Below, in pieces: positions 18,905 to 32,895 of a stretch of DNA of 64,000 nt. Within the stretch, counting starts at the first letter, position 1. Every line of letters starts with the position of its first letter. Source of the stretch: Blepharisma japonicum (taxonomy: Eukaryota > Ciliophora > Heterotrichea > Heterotrichida > Blepharismidae). Location of the stretch: NCBI GenBank assembly GCA_949751835.1, contig CATKHK010000019.1, positions 62,001-126,000 of the forward strand, written 5' to 3'. A program made the position numbers and the translations under genes. The notes beneath the pieces were generated by a model. It did not search any database and was not told the DNA's origin. It worked only from the letters and a program-made list of their open reading frames with translations.

Positions 18905-21334
18905 ATGCTCTCAGTTCAGCCAAAACGCACTGATTCAGTCAAGTACGTAAAAGAGTTTGAAAAATATATCAGGAAAAACTATGACAAGCGAACGCTAGAA
19001 ACTCTTTCTCCCTTTTTGACTGAGCTTGAACAAGCACGTAGCCAGATTACATCAGCTCAAGCAAGCTCATCAGAACAAGCATCTTCAAGCCTTCAGAGTA
19101 ATGCTCTTTATTATCGATATCTCAAAGCAATTGAGTCTAGATTACCCGTAGCTTCCACAGATATTAAGTTCACATGGTTCGATTCTTTGGGAAAAGGAAA
19201 ATCTCAAGCCTCCAATTACTCATTAGAAAAGCTATGCGTTCTCTATAATATAGGAGCAATTTATAGCAAATTAGGTGCTGATGTAGACCTTAAATCACCT
19301 GATGGCCCTAAACTAGGCTTGAACTATTTCCAAGTGGCTGCTGGATGCTTTGATGAAGCTAGAAAACTCGCTGTTGAGCAGAGACAAGTAACAACAGCAG
19401 ACACTAGCCCTGAACATTTAAGTTTCCTTACAAATATTCTTATTGCCCAAGCCTACTTATGTATGTATGATAAATTAGACAAGTCAACAGCCAATAAAGT
19501 CAATTTATCAAAACTATCCCAGACAGCCTCAAAAAATTTTGGCCAAGCTTATGAACTAGCCTTAAATGAAATTTTATCGCGTAGTGTTGCTGATGAAACT
19601 AGATTATCCCTTCGCTATCAACAGCTAGTTTATTCTGCAGCAGCAAGATATTGGATTTCTTTCATTGAAAGAGAGCAAGGCTCAAAAACAGGAAAAGGAT
19701 TTGGAAAAGGTGTAGCCAGGCTTAGATCAGCTTATGATGCAATTCAAAAAGCTATGCAAATAAAAGGAATCCGAGGGCCTATGCTTGATACAGGTAGAAA
19801 TCTTTTAGCCTTAATCGGCAACGAAAAAGAAAGTGCTGAACAAGATAATATGAGAGTTTATATTGACAATATACCAGATCATTTTACATTGTCAGACCCA
19901 GAAGATGTCAATATGATTCAGCCTAAATTTCCACCAATGGTCGATATAAATTCACCTATTGCAGGTCAGGATGTCTTAGAAATTTTGGTTTCCCCAGAAG
20001 TTCTGCAGCGTATTGCTGAATATAAAGATATTTTGCAGACGATAAATATAGAGGAAAATGAAAAAGCTGGATTAATCACTAGAGAAATTTCACAGAATTT
20101 AGAAGCGATGAATTTGCCTCATAAATTAGATGCGACATCAGGGGAAAATGGAGTTCCCGAAGCTGTATGGAAAAAAATCCAAAACATTCAATCACAAGGT
20201 GGAGTTAATCAACTGGAGCAATCCTTAAACAATGTTATGACATTAAATGCAAATAACGCAAAATACTGTGTCGAGCTAGAAGGAAATTTAACTAGAGAAG
20301 CCCAAGATGATACAACTCTTAGAAATAAGCATGGGCCAAAGTGGACAAGAATTTCAAGCAGTGAAGCAAATGCTCAGCTAAAACATGAATTAAACACTCT
20401 AAGAGTAAAACTTGCACAAGCTAACGAAATTGACCAAAAAAATAAACAAATGTTTGACAGAAGTCAAGGGAACTTAAATTTATTGAAAAAAAGCAGAAGT
20501 GAACTGGATGTTGAGCTCCCAAGTGCGAATTCTATGAATGGGCAAAGATCTCAGAGTGCTGTAAGCTTAAGTGAAGCATTAAAAACTCTAGAAAATCATC
20601 AAAAATTACTTCATGAAAAAATGACAGAACTTGGATCAAGTTTAGAGCAGGATAATATTACAGAGTCTTTAATTAGAATGGAGGAAACCAAAATGAATAA
20701 AGAAAGCGTGTTCAATGAAGAAATGTTGAAATTTAGACCAATTAGAGAAGAAATAGATAGGGCAATTGCAGATCTTAGAAATGATTTAGAACTTGTGAGA
20801 AAATGCAACAGCATTTTTGATAGTGACCGTACAAACTCCCAAGGAAATCCCGTAAGAATTGAGTTCCTACAAAGAGTTGAAGATGCTAGCAAAGTATATT
20901 ATGAGTTGACAGGAAACATTGCTCAAGGCATCCAATTCCACTCAACTTTATCAAGACATTTATCAGTTTTGCATCAGAAAATCCTTGAATATGTTAATAC
21001 AAGAACTGCTGAAAAAAATTCATTACTTGGAGGTCTTGAAAAACAAAATAAGGCACCAGTTCAACAAATTCCATATGGAATGAGCCAGCCTCAGCCACAA
21101 GCATATTTCCCTCAGCCATCAGCATATCCATATCAGCAAGGATCCTTTCAACAGCCACCTCCTTATTTTCCGCCAGGAACTTATGCACCTCAGCAACCTG
21201 GGTATAACCCATCTGCACCTTTTATGCCTCCAGCTTATCCTGGGTATCAGCAGCCACCTGGGCAGTTTCCACCTCCTGGAGGGTTTATGCCACCTGGTAA
21301 TTATTTCCCGCAGCAACCTCCATATCATAAATAA
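18905..21334 (+). CDS. ALIX/Bro1-family ESCRT accessory protein
   Basis: The protein has 809 residues, close to human ALIX (868). Residues 1-390 are a Bro1 domain (YYRYLKAIESRLPV, TWFDSLGKG, LEKLCVLYNIGAIYS), which binds ESCRT-III CHMP4/Snf7. Residues about 400-715 match the coiled V domain that binds YPxL motifs. The tail (residues 725-809) is rich in Pro, Gln and Tyr, with repeated PPGxF/Y and PQQP units. It works in multivesicular-body sorting, membrane scission and repair. No TGA or intron is needed. It converges on the copine gene with 31 bp between them, another membrane-associated protein, though no operon is implied. Confidence 0.9.
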   Translation: MLSVQPKRTDSVKYVKEFEKYIRKNYDKRTLETLSPFLTELEQARSQITSAQASSSEQASSSLQSNALYYRYLKAIESRLPVASTDIKFTWFDSLGKGKSQASNYSLEKLCVLYNIGAIYSKLGADVDLKSPDGPKLGLNYFQVAAGCFDEARKLAVEQRQVTTADTSPEHLSFLTNILIAQAYLCMYDKLDKSTANKVNLSKLSQTASKNFGQAYELALNEILSRSVADETRLSLRYQQLVYSAAARYWISFIEREQGSKTGKGFGKGVARLRSAYDAIQKAMQIKGIRGPMLDTGRNLLALIGNEKESAEQDNMRVYIDNIPDHFTLSDPEDVNMIQPKFPPMVDINSPIAGQDVLEILVSPEVLQRIAEYKDILQTINIEENEKAGLITREISQNLEAMNLPHKLDATSGENGVPEAVWKKIQNIQSQGGVNQLEQSLNNVMTLNANNAKYCVELEGNLTREAQDDTTLRNKHGPKWTRISSSEANAQLKHELNTLRVKLAQANEIDQKNKQMFDRSQGNLNLLKKSRSELDVELPSANSMNGQRSQSAVSLSEALKTLENHQKLLHEKMTELGSSLEQDNITESLIRMEETKMNKESVFNEEMLKFRPIREEIDRAIADLRNDLELVRKCNSIFDSDRTNSQGNPVRIEFLQRVEDASKVYYELTGNIAQGIQFHSTLSRHLSVLHQKILEYVNTRTAEKNSLLGGLEKQNKAPVQQIPYGMSQPQPQAYFPQPSAYPYQQGSFQQPPPYFPPGTYAPQQPGYNPSAPFMPPAYPGYQQPPGQFPPPGGFMPPGNYFPQQPPYHK

Positions 21335-21365
21335 AAAGAATAATTCGTAAATTCTATCCTTATTA

Positions 21366-22946
21366 TTAATGCTGTCCTCTTAATTGGCGGACATTAATTC
21401 CAACCTGCTTGAAATAAGATAAAACCTGCTTCGGGATTTCACTAAGCGCTTCTTTTGCTAATAGCATAGGCTCAGCTCTGAATTTTCTGAAAGGCACAAA
21501 TTGAACAATATCTCTCAAAGCACTCTTCCCATTCGAGTCTTTTAATACATGTCTATCAGAGTCTAACTCTATTAAATTGGTAAAGTCATCGTAGCCTACA
21601 CCCACAATAATTATACTTAGTGGTAGATTGCTTGATGCTACAATTTGGTCAATTGTTTCCTTTTTATCATGGATTTCTCCATCAGTAAGTATTAATAAAA
21701 TATGATAGACATTTCCTCTGTCGCTTTGGCATAAAAATGCAACTCTCTTTAAAATATCACTAAAATGGGTTGGACCATCTAATGTGATTTCTGATAAAGA
21801 TTGATGATAACTGCTTAAAATTCCCTGTAAGCCCTGAGCATATGGATCACCTTCATTGTGATTTATTGCAAAGCAATGACTTGTTAAGCCAAGCCAATTA
21901 GGAATCCCGCCAAACCCAAAGACTGGGAAACGCTTATCATTATCATAAGGCTCTAAAATGTCGTATAAAGCTAGGATAGCCTTTTCGTATTCATTTTTTT
22001 GACCATCTTCATGAAGTTTGTGTAAGCTGTTGTCATTTACTACAAGTCCGTTTGAAGATGTATAGTCAATAGCTATTGAAAGATTCAAGGATATTCCACC
22101 TTTGATGTAATCGATAAAGCTTTCAGCTTCTGTAATATTGACTTCATCAACTTCAATTTGCCCAACATTTATGTTTTTCTTTTTTTCCAGATACTTTGGA
22201 TTAATAAGCTGAAATCTTGCATGAGGCTGCAAAATATGTTTGGCTTTTACCTCAAATAATCCAATCAAATCTCTTGTTGACTCATCATCATAATCATAAA
22301 CTTCAAACTTCATTTCTGTCTCCAAATTTGACCTGCAGAAATTCGACAACCCCATCAAAATCGGTGCCCATTCCGGATTTAAATTATCCTGTATAACTTC
22401 TGACTCATACACAATAATTCACTCATTTGTGTCACTTTTTCTATAGATCCTGAAAAAGGGGTCACTTTTGGAGAAGGTGTCTTTATCTTCCAAATTTATA
22501 CCTTTGAACTGAAGGACTACATTTTGTTTAGAAATGACGTCTTCTTCACCTATTATAATAAGTTTTCCAGAAGGCTGCTCTGTTGGCCCATGAATTAATT
22601 CTAATTCGAAATGTGGGACTTTGACTACAGCTCCAATCTTGACTTCAGCGCTTCCAATGATTTTTCTTCCAGTTGCATCATTGTCGAAGACTTCAAGTTT
22701 TATAAACTGCTTTGAGCCAAATTTATAATCAACTTGGAGAGGTGTAATCCATTTTGGCTCATGTGTTTCGTTGATGATTTCAGTGGTCCCTAAAGGAACC
22801 CACTCTGTGCTGGGCTGCGTTTGAAGAGCAGCTACACAGTTAAGGTGAGGATCGGAGTCCAGTCTTGAGGCGTCTATAGAGGCTGCAATGTGAAGCCAGA
22901 TTTTGATAGAGGGTTCTTCATGCGATACGGCAGGGTGTCGCTCCAT
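21366..22946 (-). CDS. Copine (two C2 domains plus vWA)
   Basis: The protein has 526 residues; TGA at 22419-22421 is read as Trp. C2A lies at about residues 12-135 (KLEVFDNDATGRKIIG), C2B at about 145-270 (KFEVYDYDDESTRDLIG, with the Asp cluster of Ca2+ loops), and the copine vWA domain at about 285-520. The MIDAS motif is kept in the copine form (AIDYTSSNG). Copines move to membranes when calcium rises and recruit partners through the vWA domain. The length is typical of the family. The first ATG gives MERHPAVSHEE. The end at 21366 converges with the ALIX gene. Confidence 0.93.
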
Positions 22947-23243
22947 ATTATTTAGAATTCTCTGAATGCTGACGAAAACCCTATTAATTCCAAAGCATTT
23001 ATTAGGTAATATGATAATGATTTGCTATCAAGAAATTTCTCAATAAAACGTTAGCAGGCTATCAAAAGTACAAATAATAAATAAATTACTAGAATAGTTT
23101 AGAATAGAAAAATAAGCAGAAAATAAATAAAACAGTTTAGATTGAAATCTTTTTAAGTATTGAAAAATAGGAGAAACAAATTTATTATTCATGTGAAAAT
23201 ACTATTTCGAGGCAAATTTGAGAATTTGATAAATATTTTATAT

Positions 23244-25442
23244 TTATGGTTTAAAAAATTTAATATGCCCTTCATTATCAGCTACGCAGATTTGCGGATG
23301 CATTGGATTCCATGCTATATCGTTTGTATTTTCTCTAAATCCTCTAAGTCTCTGCAAAACTCGCATAGTTCGTATATCTCAAATATATGCGGATTTATCT
23401 TCAGAACCTGAAGCAACATATCTCATACAAGGACTTATGCATGCTCCTAAATTTAATCCTGTGTTTAAGTGCCCTACAAAGCAGCCAATGCTCTCATTAG
23501 GACTTCTAATATCATATAAATTCAAATAATTGTCCGAAGCTCCAGTCAAAAAAATATTAAAAAAATCATAATTTGGCTCAATATAATCGCTGCCATTATA
23601 AAACCTTATTGTATGTATAGGTTTCCTATGAATTGTAGGAATTGACAAAATTTCCATATCTTTATCAACGTCTCATACTGAAACAATTTTATTGCTTCCA
23701 GCAAAAAGCATTAAGTGAGAATAAAAGGAATTGTGACAAGCAAACTTTGAGATGCTTTGGGCTGATGAATGAACCATATTATGTGCTTCTTTATAGGAGC
23801 ATTTGGCTTGAAGCCTCTTTATATCGTCTTTAAAATGGGGATCTCTTAGCTTATAACGATATAAAGATACATGAGAACCTTGGCTTGCTGCAATAAATTT
23901 ATCAACAAAGTAAAATTTTACATCAGAAAATTCTCCAAGAATTGATAATAGGCATTCACCAGGCTTATTACTACTGACTCCTCATAGCTTGATAGTAGAA
24001 TCTAAAGAGCTTGTGAGTATATACTTACAATCAGAATTTCAATTAACAGATGTCACTGGCCCTTCATGCCCTACTAATGGGATTCTTTCTCCTTTGTATT
24101 TTGATATTGGAAGTTTTACTATAAAAGCAGTATCATTTCCACAAGTGGCTAATTTTGTGGCATCTTGGCTATATTGGATGCTAAAAATAGGACCATTATG
24201 AAGCGGAGTGTCTTTGGGAAATAAATTTTCTTCTTGGAGATTAGAAGGAGGAGGAAGATGCGTTGGATAAATACATTTTTTTGATAATAAATTTTTGGGT
24301 TTTTTGATTGGCTTTTGCTTGATACCATAACCTGAAGATTTTATTTTCTTATGAAAAGTTACTGGCTTGTCCTGGATCTTTTGCTTTTTTAATTTATTAG
24401 GAAGTTTAGGGTTTGATGTGTTAAGGATATGACTTGTAGGCTCAAAATTCATTACAACTGTTATATCTTGTTGAGGAGCTTCTAGAGGTAAAGCTTCTTC
24501 TTCGGTTTTTTCATTCTCTTCATATATTGGGCTTGAATTTTCTTCTTCTTCTTCTTCTTCTTCAAAATCACTTGAATAATTGTCTTCTTCAGCTTCACTC
24601 AAAGTGTATAAAGTCGATAAAGATTTTAAAGGATGCGCAATTAAGCAATGCGTCTCTATAAAACTTATTTGGCAGGCAAAATTTTCTAAAGGAAATGATA
24701 AAATAATTTCTTCATTGCAAAATACTGATATTGATAATGAAAATCCTATAAAAATGAATTCCTTAAATGAATAAAGTGAGATTATTGTAAGCTCGTTTTC
24801 CTCATGATCCATCATTTCATACAAATTAATTTTCTCGTTAATTCCATTTTCATAATTTCTTATTTTCCCATCTGCACAGCCAAATAATAAAAACTTACCC
24901 TTGCCGATTGCAGTTGTTAAAAAATTTTCTCATAAAATTTCTTCATGTGTATTAATATCAATTATTAAAACACTTTGATCATTCAATAAGGCAACCAATT
25001 TATTTTTAAAAATAATTGATTCAATAGGCTTTTCTCTTTGGTTTGTTATATTAAATATAATACTTCCATCTAAATTATAGCCAATAAAGCAACCATCAGC
25101 ATAGCCAATAGCTAATTTTTTTGATAATGATAAGGCTATAGGGCTTGATACTCCTCTTCATAGTAATAATTGACTTTCTAAGTGCTTATGCGTTGGTTGA
25201 TCGCAAGTTTCATGAGTCTTTAGATCTCATAGGAGCAAAGAATTGCCTATTGCTACTAAAATAAGAGAATCATCTAATACAGCAGATGAAGGTGTTGAAG
25301 GTAAATACAAAAATATTTTAAATGAGTTTCCAGAAAGAGTATAGACAGTTGAATCTATTAGAAAATGAGTTGAAGTTAAAGAGATAAGCTTATTTGAAAA
25401 TTGAAATGTCCCGGCTTGCTCAATGTTAAATGCCATTTCCAT
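23244..25442 (-). CDS. WDR27: WD-repeat protein, WDR27-like
   Basis: One 732-residue protein is read through several TGA-Trp codons, some at the WD dipeptide position itself. WD40 repeats cover residues 1-220 and about 440-730, most likely two propellers. Between them is an acidic and lysine-rich linker (residues about 280-370, with a run of eight Glu). The last repeats (GHLNTGLNLGACISPC, YVASGSEDKSAYIWD, AWNPMHPQICVAD) follow human WDR27 closely, which also ends with a SPCGR and GAEDRHAYVYE pattern. The function of WDR27 is not well established; it is probably a scaffold. No intron needed. The start ATG is at 25440-25442; 297 bp separate its end from the copine start. Confidence 0.75.
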
Positions 25443-25469
25443 TAAATAAATGAAATGTATATTATTTTC

Positions 25470-26111
25470 TTAATTTTTAGTAAACGAAAAAATATAAATA
25501 TTTTTATCATTCTGCAACAACTCTCTGGAAAATCCTTTTGCTTCACTAATTTTTAATAATTCTTCATATACATTTCTTGCCCTGACAACATAGCATAAAA
25601 TGAATTTTCCATCATTTTCTAATAGCTTTTCAACAGTTTTAAATAGTGGCTCGATGCTATGGATTCCATAAATACATTCAGCACCAATAATTATTGAATA
25701 TTTGATCGGCAAATGCTTTTCCTCTAAGCTTGCTAAATTGTTTTCATCATCCCAATCAATTTTGCAAACTTCAGCATTGCATGCAGAAAATTGCTTATTT
25801 TTCTCTAAAAGATTTACAACTACATCAATGCCATCAGTAAAAACTATTTTGTTGCAAAATCTTGAAGCAGCAAGACCACAAAACCCAGAACCTGCCCCAA
25901 GCTCAATAACTTCTTTTCCACTTAAAAGTTCTGAATGATCAATAAAATAATTTGATAATGCAATTGCGCCAGGCCATAAAATCTGTCCAGTAAGATCATA
26001 ATCTGTTGTTGCTGAAGGCAATGCATAGAATTTCTGTATGAAATTTCCTAAAGATTCTTCATAAAGTCTATATTCTTCACATATAAAAAAGCCTTCAGGA
26101 ATTCCTTCCAT
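25470..26111 (-). CDS. METTL21-like protein lysine methyltransferase
   Basis: The protein has 213 residues. GQILWPGAIALSNYF is the family's WP-x-A motif, and the SAM-binding glycine loop follows at residues 70-80 (ELGAGSGFCG), then the acidic FTDG at 91-94. The DxxY motif typical of these enzymes appears as ECIY (Glu145, Tyr148). Members of this seven-beta-strand group methylate lysines on chaperones and translation factors (HSPA8, VCP, eEF1A). The substrate cannot be told here. No intron. The end is 27 bp from the WDR27 start on the same strand. The promoter region of about 200 bp is shared with the broken HPPD gene. Confidence 0.8.
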   Translation of the reverse strand: MEGIPEGFFICEEYRLYEESLGNFIQKFYALPSATTDYDLTGQILWPGAIALSNYFIDHSELLSGKEVIELGAGSGFCGLAASRFCNKIVFTDGIDVVVNLLEKNKQFSACNAEVCKIDWDDENNLASLEEKHLPIKYSIIIGAECIYGIHSIEPLFKTVEKLLENDGKFILCYVVRARNVYEELLKISEAKGFSRELLQNDKNIYIFSFTKN

Positions 26112-26309
26112 TGAGAATTATTTTATGATAATCAATTTGGCTATTTATAATAAAATAATAAATTTGGAAAATACAAAATTGGCTCTTAATTACTAATTAA
26201 ACAGTATTTTTTTTAACCAAATTATTTTTGATCAGAATATTATAACTCACCATGTGACTTAATAGCCAACTTCCATATTTCTGACCCATTTTTGTGTGAT
26301 TATTTATTT

Positions 26310-27019
26310 ATGACTTATTATTCAAAACAATCAGAAAAGCCTTCTATTGGCACTTTTTATGGTTTTCATCATCTCCGTTTCTATGTATCTAATGCAAAAC
26401 AAGCAGCATCATTTTATACATCTCGCTTTGGTTTTCATCCAATAGCTTATGAAGGGTTAGAAACGGGAAATTCATCTCAATGCACAAGAGTAGTAAAATC
26501 GAATGACATAGTTTTTGCATTTTCTTCTTCATTAAAGCCTCAAGATTCTTCTATAGCTTCTCATGTTTTGGTTCATAGTGATGGTGTCAAAGATATAGCG
26601 TTTTCTGTAGATGATGCCCGGGGAATTTATGCAAAAGCAACGTCACGAGGTGCTAAAGGGGTTAGAGCTCCTGAAATACTTCAAGATTCTTATGGCTCCA
26701 TTTTAATTGCTTCACTACAAACATATGGAGATACAGTCCATACTCTTATACAAAATATTGATTATACTGGACCATTTTTACCTGGATTTATTTTAACCAC
26801 AAACGATGACCCATTAAATAATTTGTTCCCAAAAATTGATTTGGAATTAATTGATCATGTTGTAGGGAATCAGCAGAGTGGAGATATGGCACCAACTGCT
26901 GAATGATATGAAAGAAATCTTGACTTTCATAGATATTGGTCTGTGGATGATTCTATTATACCTCTTAAGGTATATTGTTTTCTATTAGCTGTTATCTGAC
27001 CAAAAAGATGAGCTGTTGG

Positions 27020-27023
<4 letters not shown>
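26310..27023 (+). pseudogene. HPD: 4-hydroxyphenylpyruvate dioxygenase, 5' part of a disrupted gene
   Basis: The N-terminal 217 codons of HPPD are well kept: FHHLRFYVSNAKQAASFY, the first iron ligand in LELIDHVVGN, and WYERNLDFHRYWSVDD (the first W is TGA, 26904-26906). After SII, at about 26960, similarity stops; 20 unrelated codons follow to TAA at 27021-27023. The gene resumes at 28888 in another frame, so about 1.9 kb of foreign sequence intervenes and about 38 codons expected between the parts are missing. HPPD converts 4-hydroxyphenylpyruvate to homogentisate in tyrosine breakdown. Introns of this genome are 15-16 nt, so this is not splicing. The ATG at 26310 was preferred over the earlier TTG. 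Confidence 0.85.
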
Positions 27024-30010
<2,987 letters not shown>

Positions 30011-31512
30011 TCCAATTTATTATGAATCCAATTAATATTTATTATGACAAGCAGAATCAAAATTCAAACTTTCAAAGCTCCCAGTCATCGCTTGTTATTT
30101 CAGAAGCAGACAAAAGTGGAAGCATATCCAATCATTTTGAAAACTCTTCACAAATTTCGGAAATTCCTGGTGTCTTGGAATCAGTATTTCTTGACTTGTC
30201 GGATGAACCTTTCTGTTCTTATCCGAAATGTTGAATAAGAGCTGAATTTACATGCAAGTGCTCAAATAAAAGCATAGAATGGTGTGCGCGCCATTTAGCT
30301 GGGCACATAAAGAGGCTTCCAAACTTAATTCATACTGCAGAGGCACTTCACATCAATATAAATCCTAAAACAAAAGAAGCGATTTGTGGGTTCTTGCGCG
30401 AAAATAATATAAAATTATCTGATAAAATTGATGAGATTAGACAAAAAATTACTTTATTAAGCGGCGAGCTAAAAACGTTTGAAGCTGAAAAAAGTCAAAA
30501 TATAAAAATTTTAAAATTAGTTGAGTCATGTGAAGATGTGCCAAAACAAAATTTGAGGGAATTTGATAAAATTCTAACAAATGAACCGAAAAAAGCCCTA
30601 AGGAAATTTGCCGAGCTTTATGAAAACAACAAAATTTACGATTATGCGAAATCTTCATCACTGGCAAATAGATCTTTCAGATATTTTTCAGATGAGTCAA
30701 CAATCGATATGAGTTATATCGCTTTTCCATTAGCAAACACTCCAGAACTTATTTATCTAAATTTAGAAACAATGACTTCTTAACACACAGCATCAATTGA
30801 ACAGCTCCGAAATTTGCGATGGTTTGGTATTGTTCCTATCCCTAGTCGCCAATCTTTATTCTTTTATGGAGGATATAATATTTATTTAAGAAAATCAACT
30901 GGAAACACATTTATTTTTACTGAGAATGAAGAAATTATAGATTTGCCAAACGGCAAGCCTACGTGTGACCTTGAGATAATATATTATAAAGATTTTGTAT
31001 ACGCCTTGGGAGGAGATGATCAAAAAGTATCAGAGAGGTTCAATTTGACACTTAATCAATGGGAAAGCTTAGAGCCACTCCCTGACGGGGATTATCGTGT
31101 AACTACAGTTACTGCTTATAAAAATCATATTTTACTGACTGCAGGATATCTAGACAAAGTTATTTGTTATAGTATTAAAAACAATTACTATACTGATATC
31201 CCAAATTTAACCTTAAAAGAAGATGTCATAAAATTATTAATTTCGAGCGATGATAGTGTATTTGTTATTGAGCTACATGGAAATATTTATCAAAATGAAA
31301 ATAAAATTTTGACAAGTTGAGCAAGGATTGGCAGCAACAGTGTGATGAATTGATGTATTCCTACATATGCTATAAAGCATAGAAATAATTTTTATTGTGT
31401 CAATTGGAAAAATGAGTTGATTGAATTTAATCTAGATGAAAAATTATTTCAAAGGATTGGCATTTATAATGAAGTTGAGAGAGCCATTGAGCCATCGCAG
31501 CAATATGAATAG

Positions 31513-31862
31513 CTGTTTTAATATAGTTTATTATTGCAGCTTAGCAATCTTAAGACTACTTTAAATTAAAGCAAATTACTTAATGTCTAATTTTTGTCAA
31601 ATTATGTCATCATCTTCTCCTAGAGCAATTTGGGTGCTTTTATCACTTTTTTAATGATATCAATAGTCATCATTTTCCTTTTGGTTGTTTTTGAAAGAAG
31701 AAATCCTGCAGGCTAATAATTTTTGACTCTTCTTCTGGCTTGCATTTAATTAACAAAATAAACTTGCTTTTATACTGAAAATTAGCACAAAGCTTGTTCA
31801 TTTACTGTAGGGGTGGAGATTATTTTATTAGATTAATATATTAAATTGCGTATCATTTATAG
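31513..31862. other. Intergenic region, nothing recognised
   Basis: A 350-bp AT-rich gap between the kelch gene and the DprA gene. No open frame of note, no tRNA, no repeat. One short GC-rich patch (gtaggggtggag, about 31807-31818) lies some 45 bp before the DprA ATG. Confidence 0.6.
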
Positions 31863-32762
31863 ATGCAAAACAAAATGAAAGATAAGGTAGCGATTATGAC
31901 ACTTTTAAAATTGAAGTTTATAAGGAAAGCACATCTAATTAGAATCGTAGAGACATCAGATTTATTTAATATAGATGTAAATGAACTATATGAGATTGCT
32001 CGAGATAAACTAAAAAGGTCTTTAAACCTCAATGAATTTAAAAAATTTTATAAAAACTCATCAAATGAATTTTTACAAGCCAAATTGTCTGATATAAAAA
32101 TTATCACAATTCTAGACAAAGAATTTCCAGATCAATTGAAAAAAATTCCTGATCCTCCTATGATTCTATATGGAAAAGGTGATATTTCTCTATTAAAATT
32201 TCCTTCTCAAGTTGCAGTTGTAGGTACTAGATATCCAACTCCATATGGCTCACAACTATCATATGAAATTAGCTCAAAGTTAACGCAAAACAGCATTGCA
32301 ATAGTGAGTGGTTTGGCCTTAGGAATTGATACGCAAGCTCATTTGGGATGCTTAGAAAGCCAGGGCAAAACAATTTCTGTTTTATCTCACGGATTAGACT
32401 ATATATATCCTCCTGAAAATAAAGTATTAGCTCAAAAAATAATTGATAATGGAGGATTATTGCTCAGTGAATACCCTCCAGGAGTAAAGCCTATGAAATT
32501 TAGATTTTTAGCAAGAGATAGAATTCAAAGTGGATTATCACAAGCTGTTTTAGTAATAGAAGCTAAAAAAAGTGGGGGAACTATAACTACTATTAGGCAT
32601 TGCATCAAACAAGGAAAAAAATTATATTGTGTAAATCCAGGCATTGATGCAGATAAAGTAAATTTCGCAGCAAATTTCTTTTTCATTGAAAATGGAAATG
32701 CTAAAAGTTTGGAAAATGGAGAAATCCAAGGTTTATTGCAAGATATCAGAAATAATAACTAA
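31863..32762 (+). CDS. dprA: DprA/Smf-family DNA-processing protein, bacterial type
   Basis: The protein has 299 residues. The Rossmann-like DprA core is complete: the lead-in FPDQLKKIPDPPMILYGKG, VAVVGTRYPTPYG, IVSGLALGIDTQAHLG, SHGLDYIYPPEN, LLLSEYPPG, then RFLARDRIQSGLS (RNR in bacteria), VLVIEAKKSGGT and the closing LYCVNPG. A shorter helical N-terminus precedes it; the C-terminal winged-helix domain found in many bacteria is missing. In bacteria DprA binds incoming single-stranded DNA and loads RecA during transformation. Finding it among ciliate genes suggests transfer from a bacterium. The codon use is as AT-rich as the neighbours, there is no Trp codon and no intron, so the genetic code cannot be tested in it. 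Confidence 0.9.
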   Translation: MQNKMKDKVAIMTLLKLKFIRKAHLIRIVETSDLFNIDVNELYEIARDKLKRSLNLNEFKKFYKNSSNEFLQAKLSDIKIITILDKEFPDQLKKIPDPPMILYGKGDISLLKFPSQVAVVGTRYPTPYGSQLSYEISSKLTQNSIAIVSGLALGIDTQAHLGCLESQGKTISVLSHGLDYIYPPENKVLAQKIIDNGGLLLSEYPPGVKPMKFRFLARDRIQSGLSQAVLVIEAKKSGGTITTIRHCIKQGKKLYCVNPGIDADKVNFAANFFFIENGNAKSLENGEIQGLLQDIRNNN

Positions 32763-32895
32763 TGAATTTGATATAAAATAGTATAATTACTCAATAGGCT
32801 TTATTTACTATATGAATGCATTATCATTTATATCATATTTTTAAGTAAAACGCTTTCTGACTATTTTTTATTCTAAATTCAGTGAAAATAATAAA

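Noticed and set aside
30791-30805. GC-AG 15-nt intron (gcatcaattgaacag) in the kelch gene
   Set aside because: It lies behind the TAA and would not remove it; it is also not needed to keep the frame.
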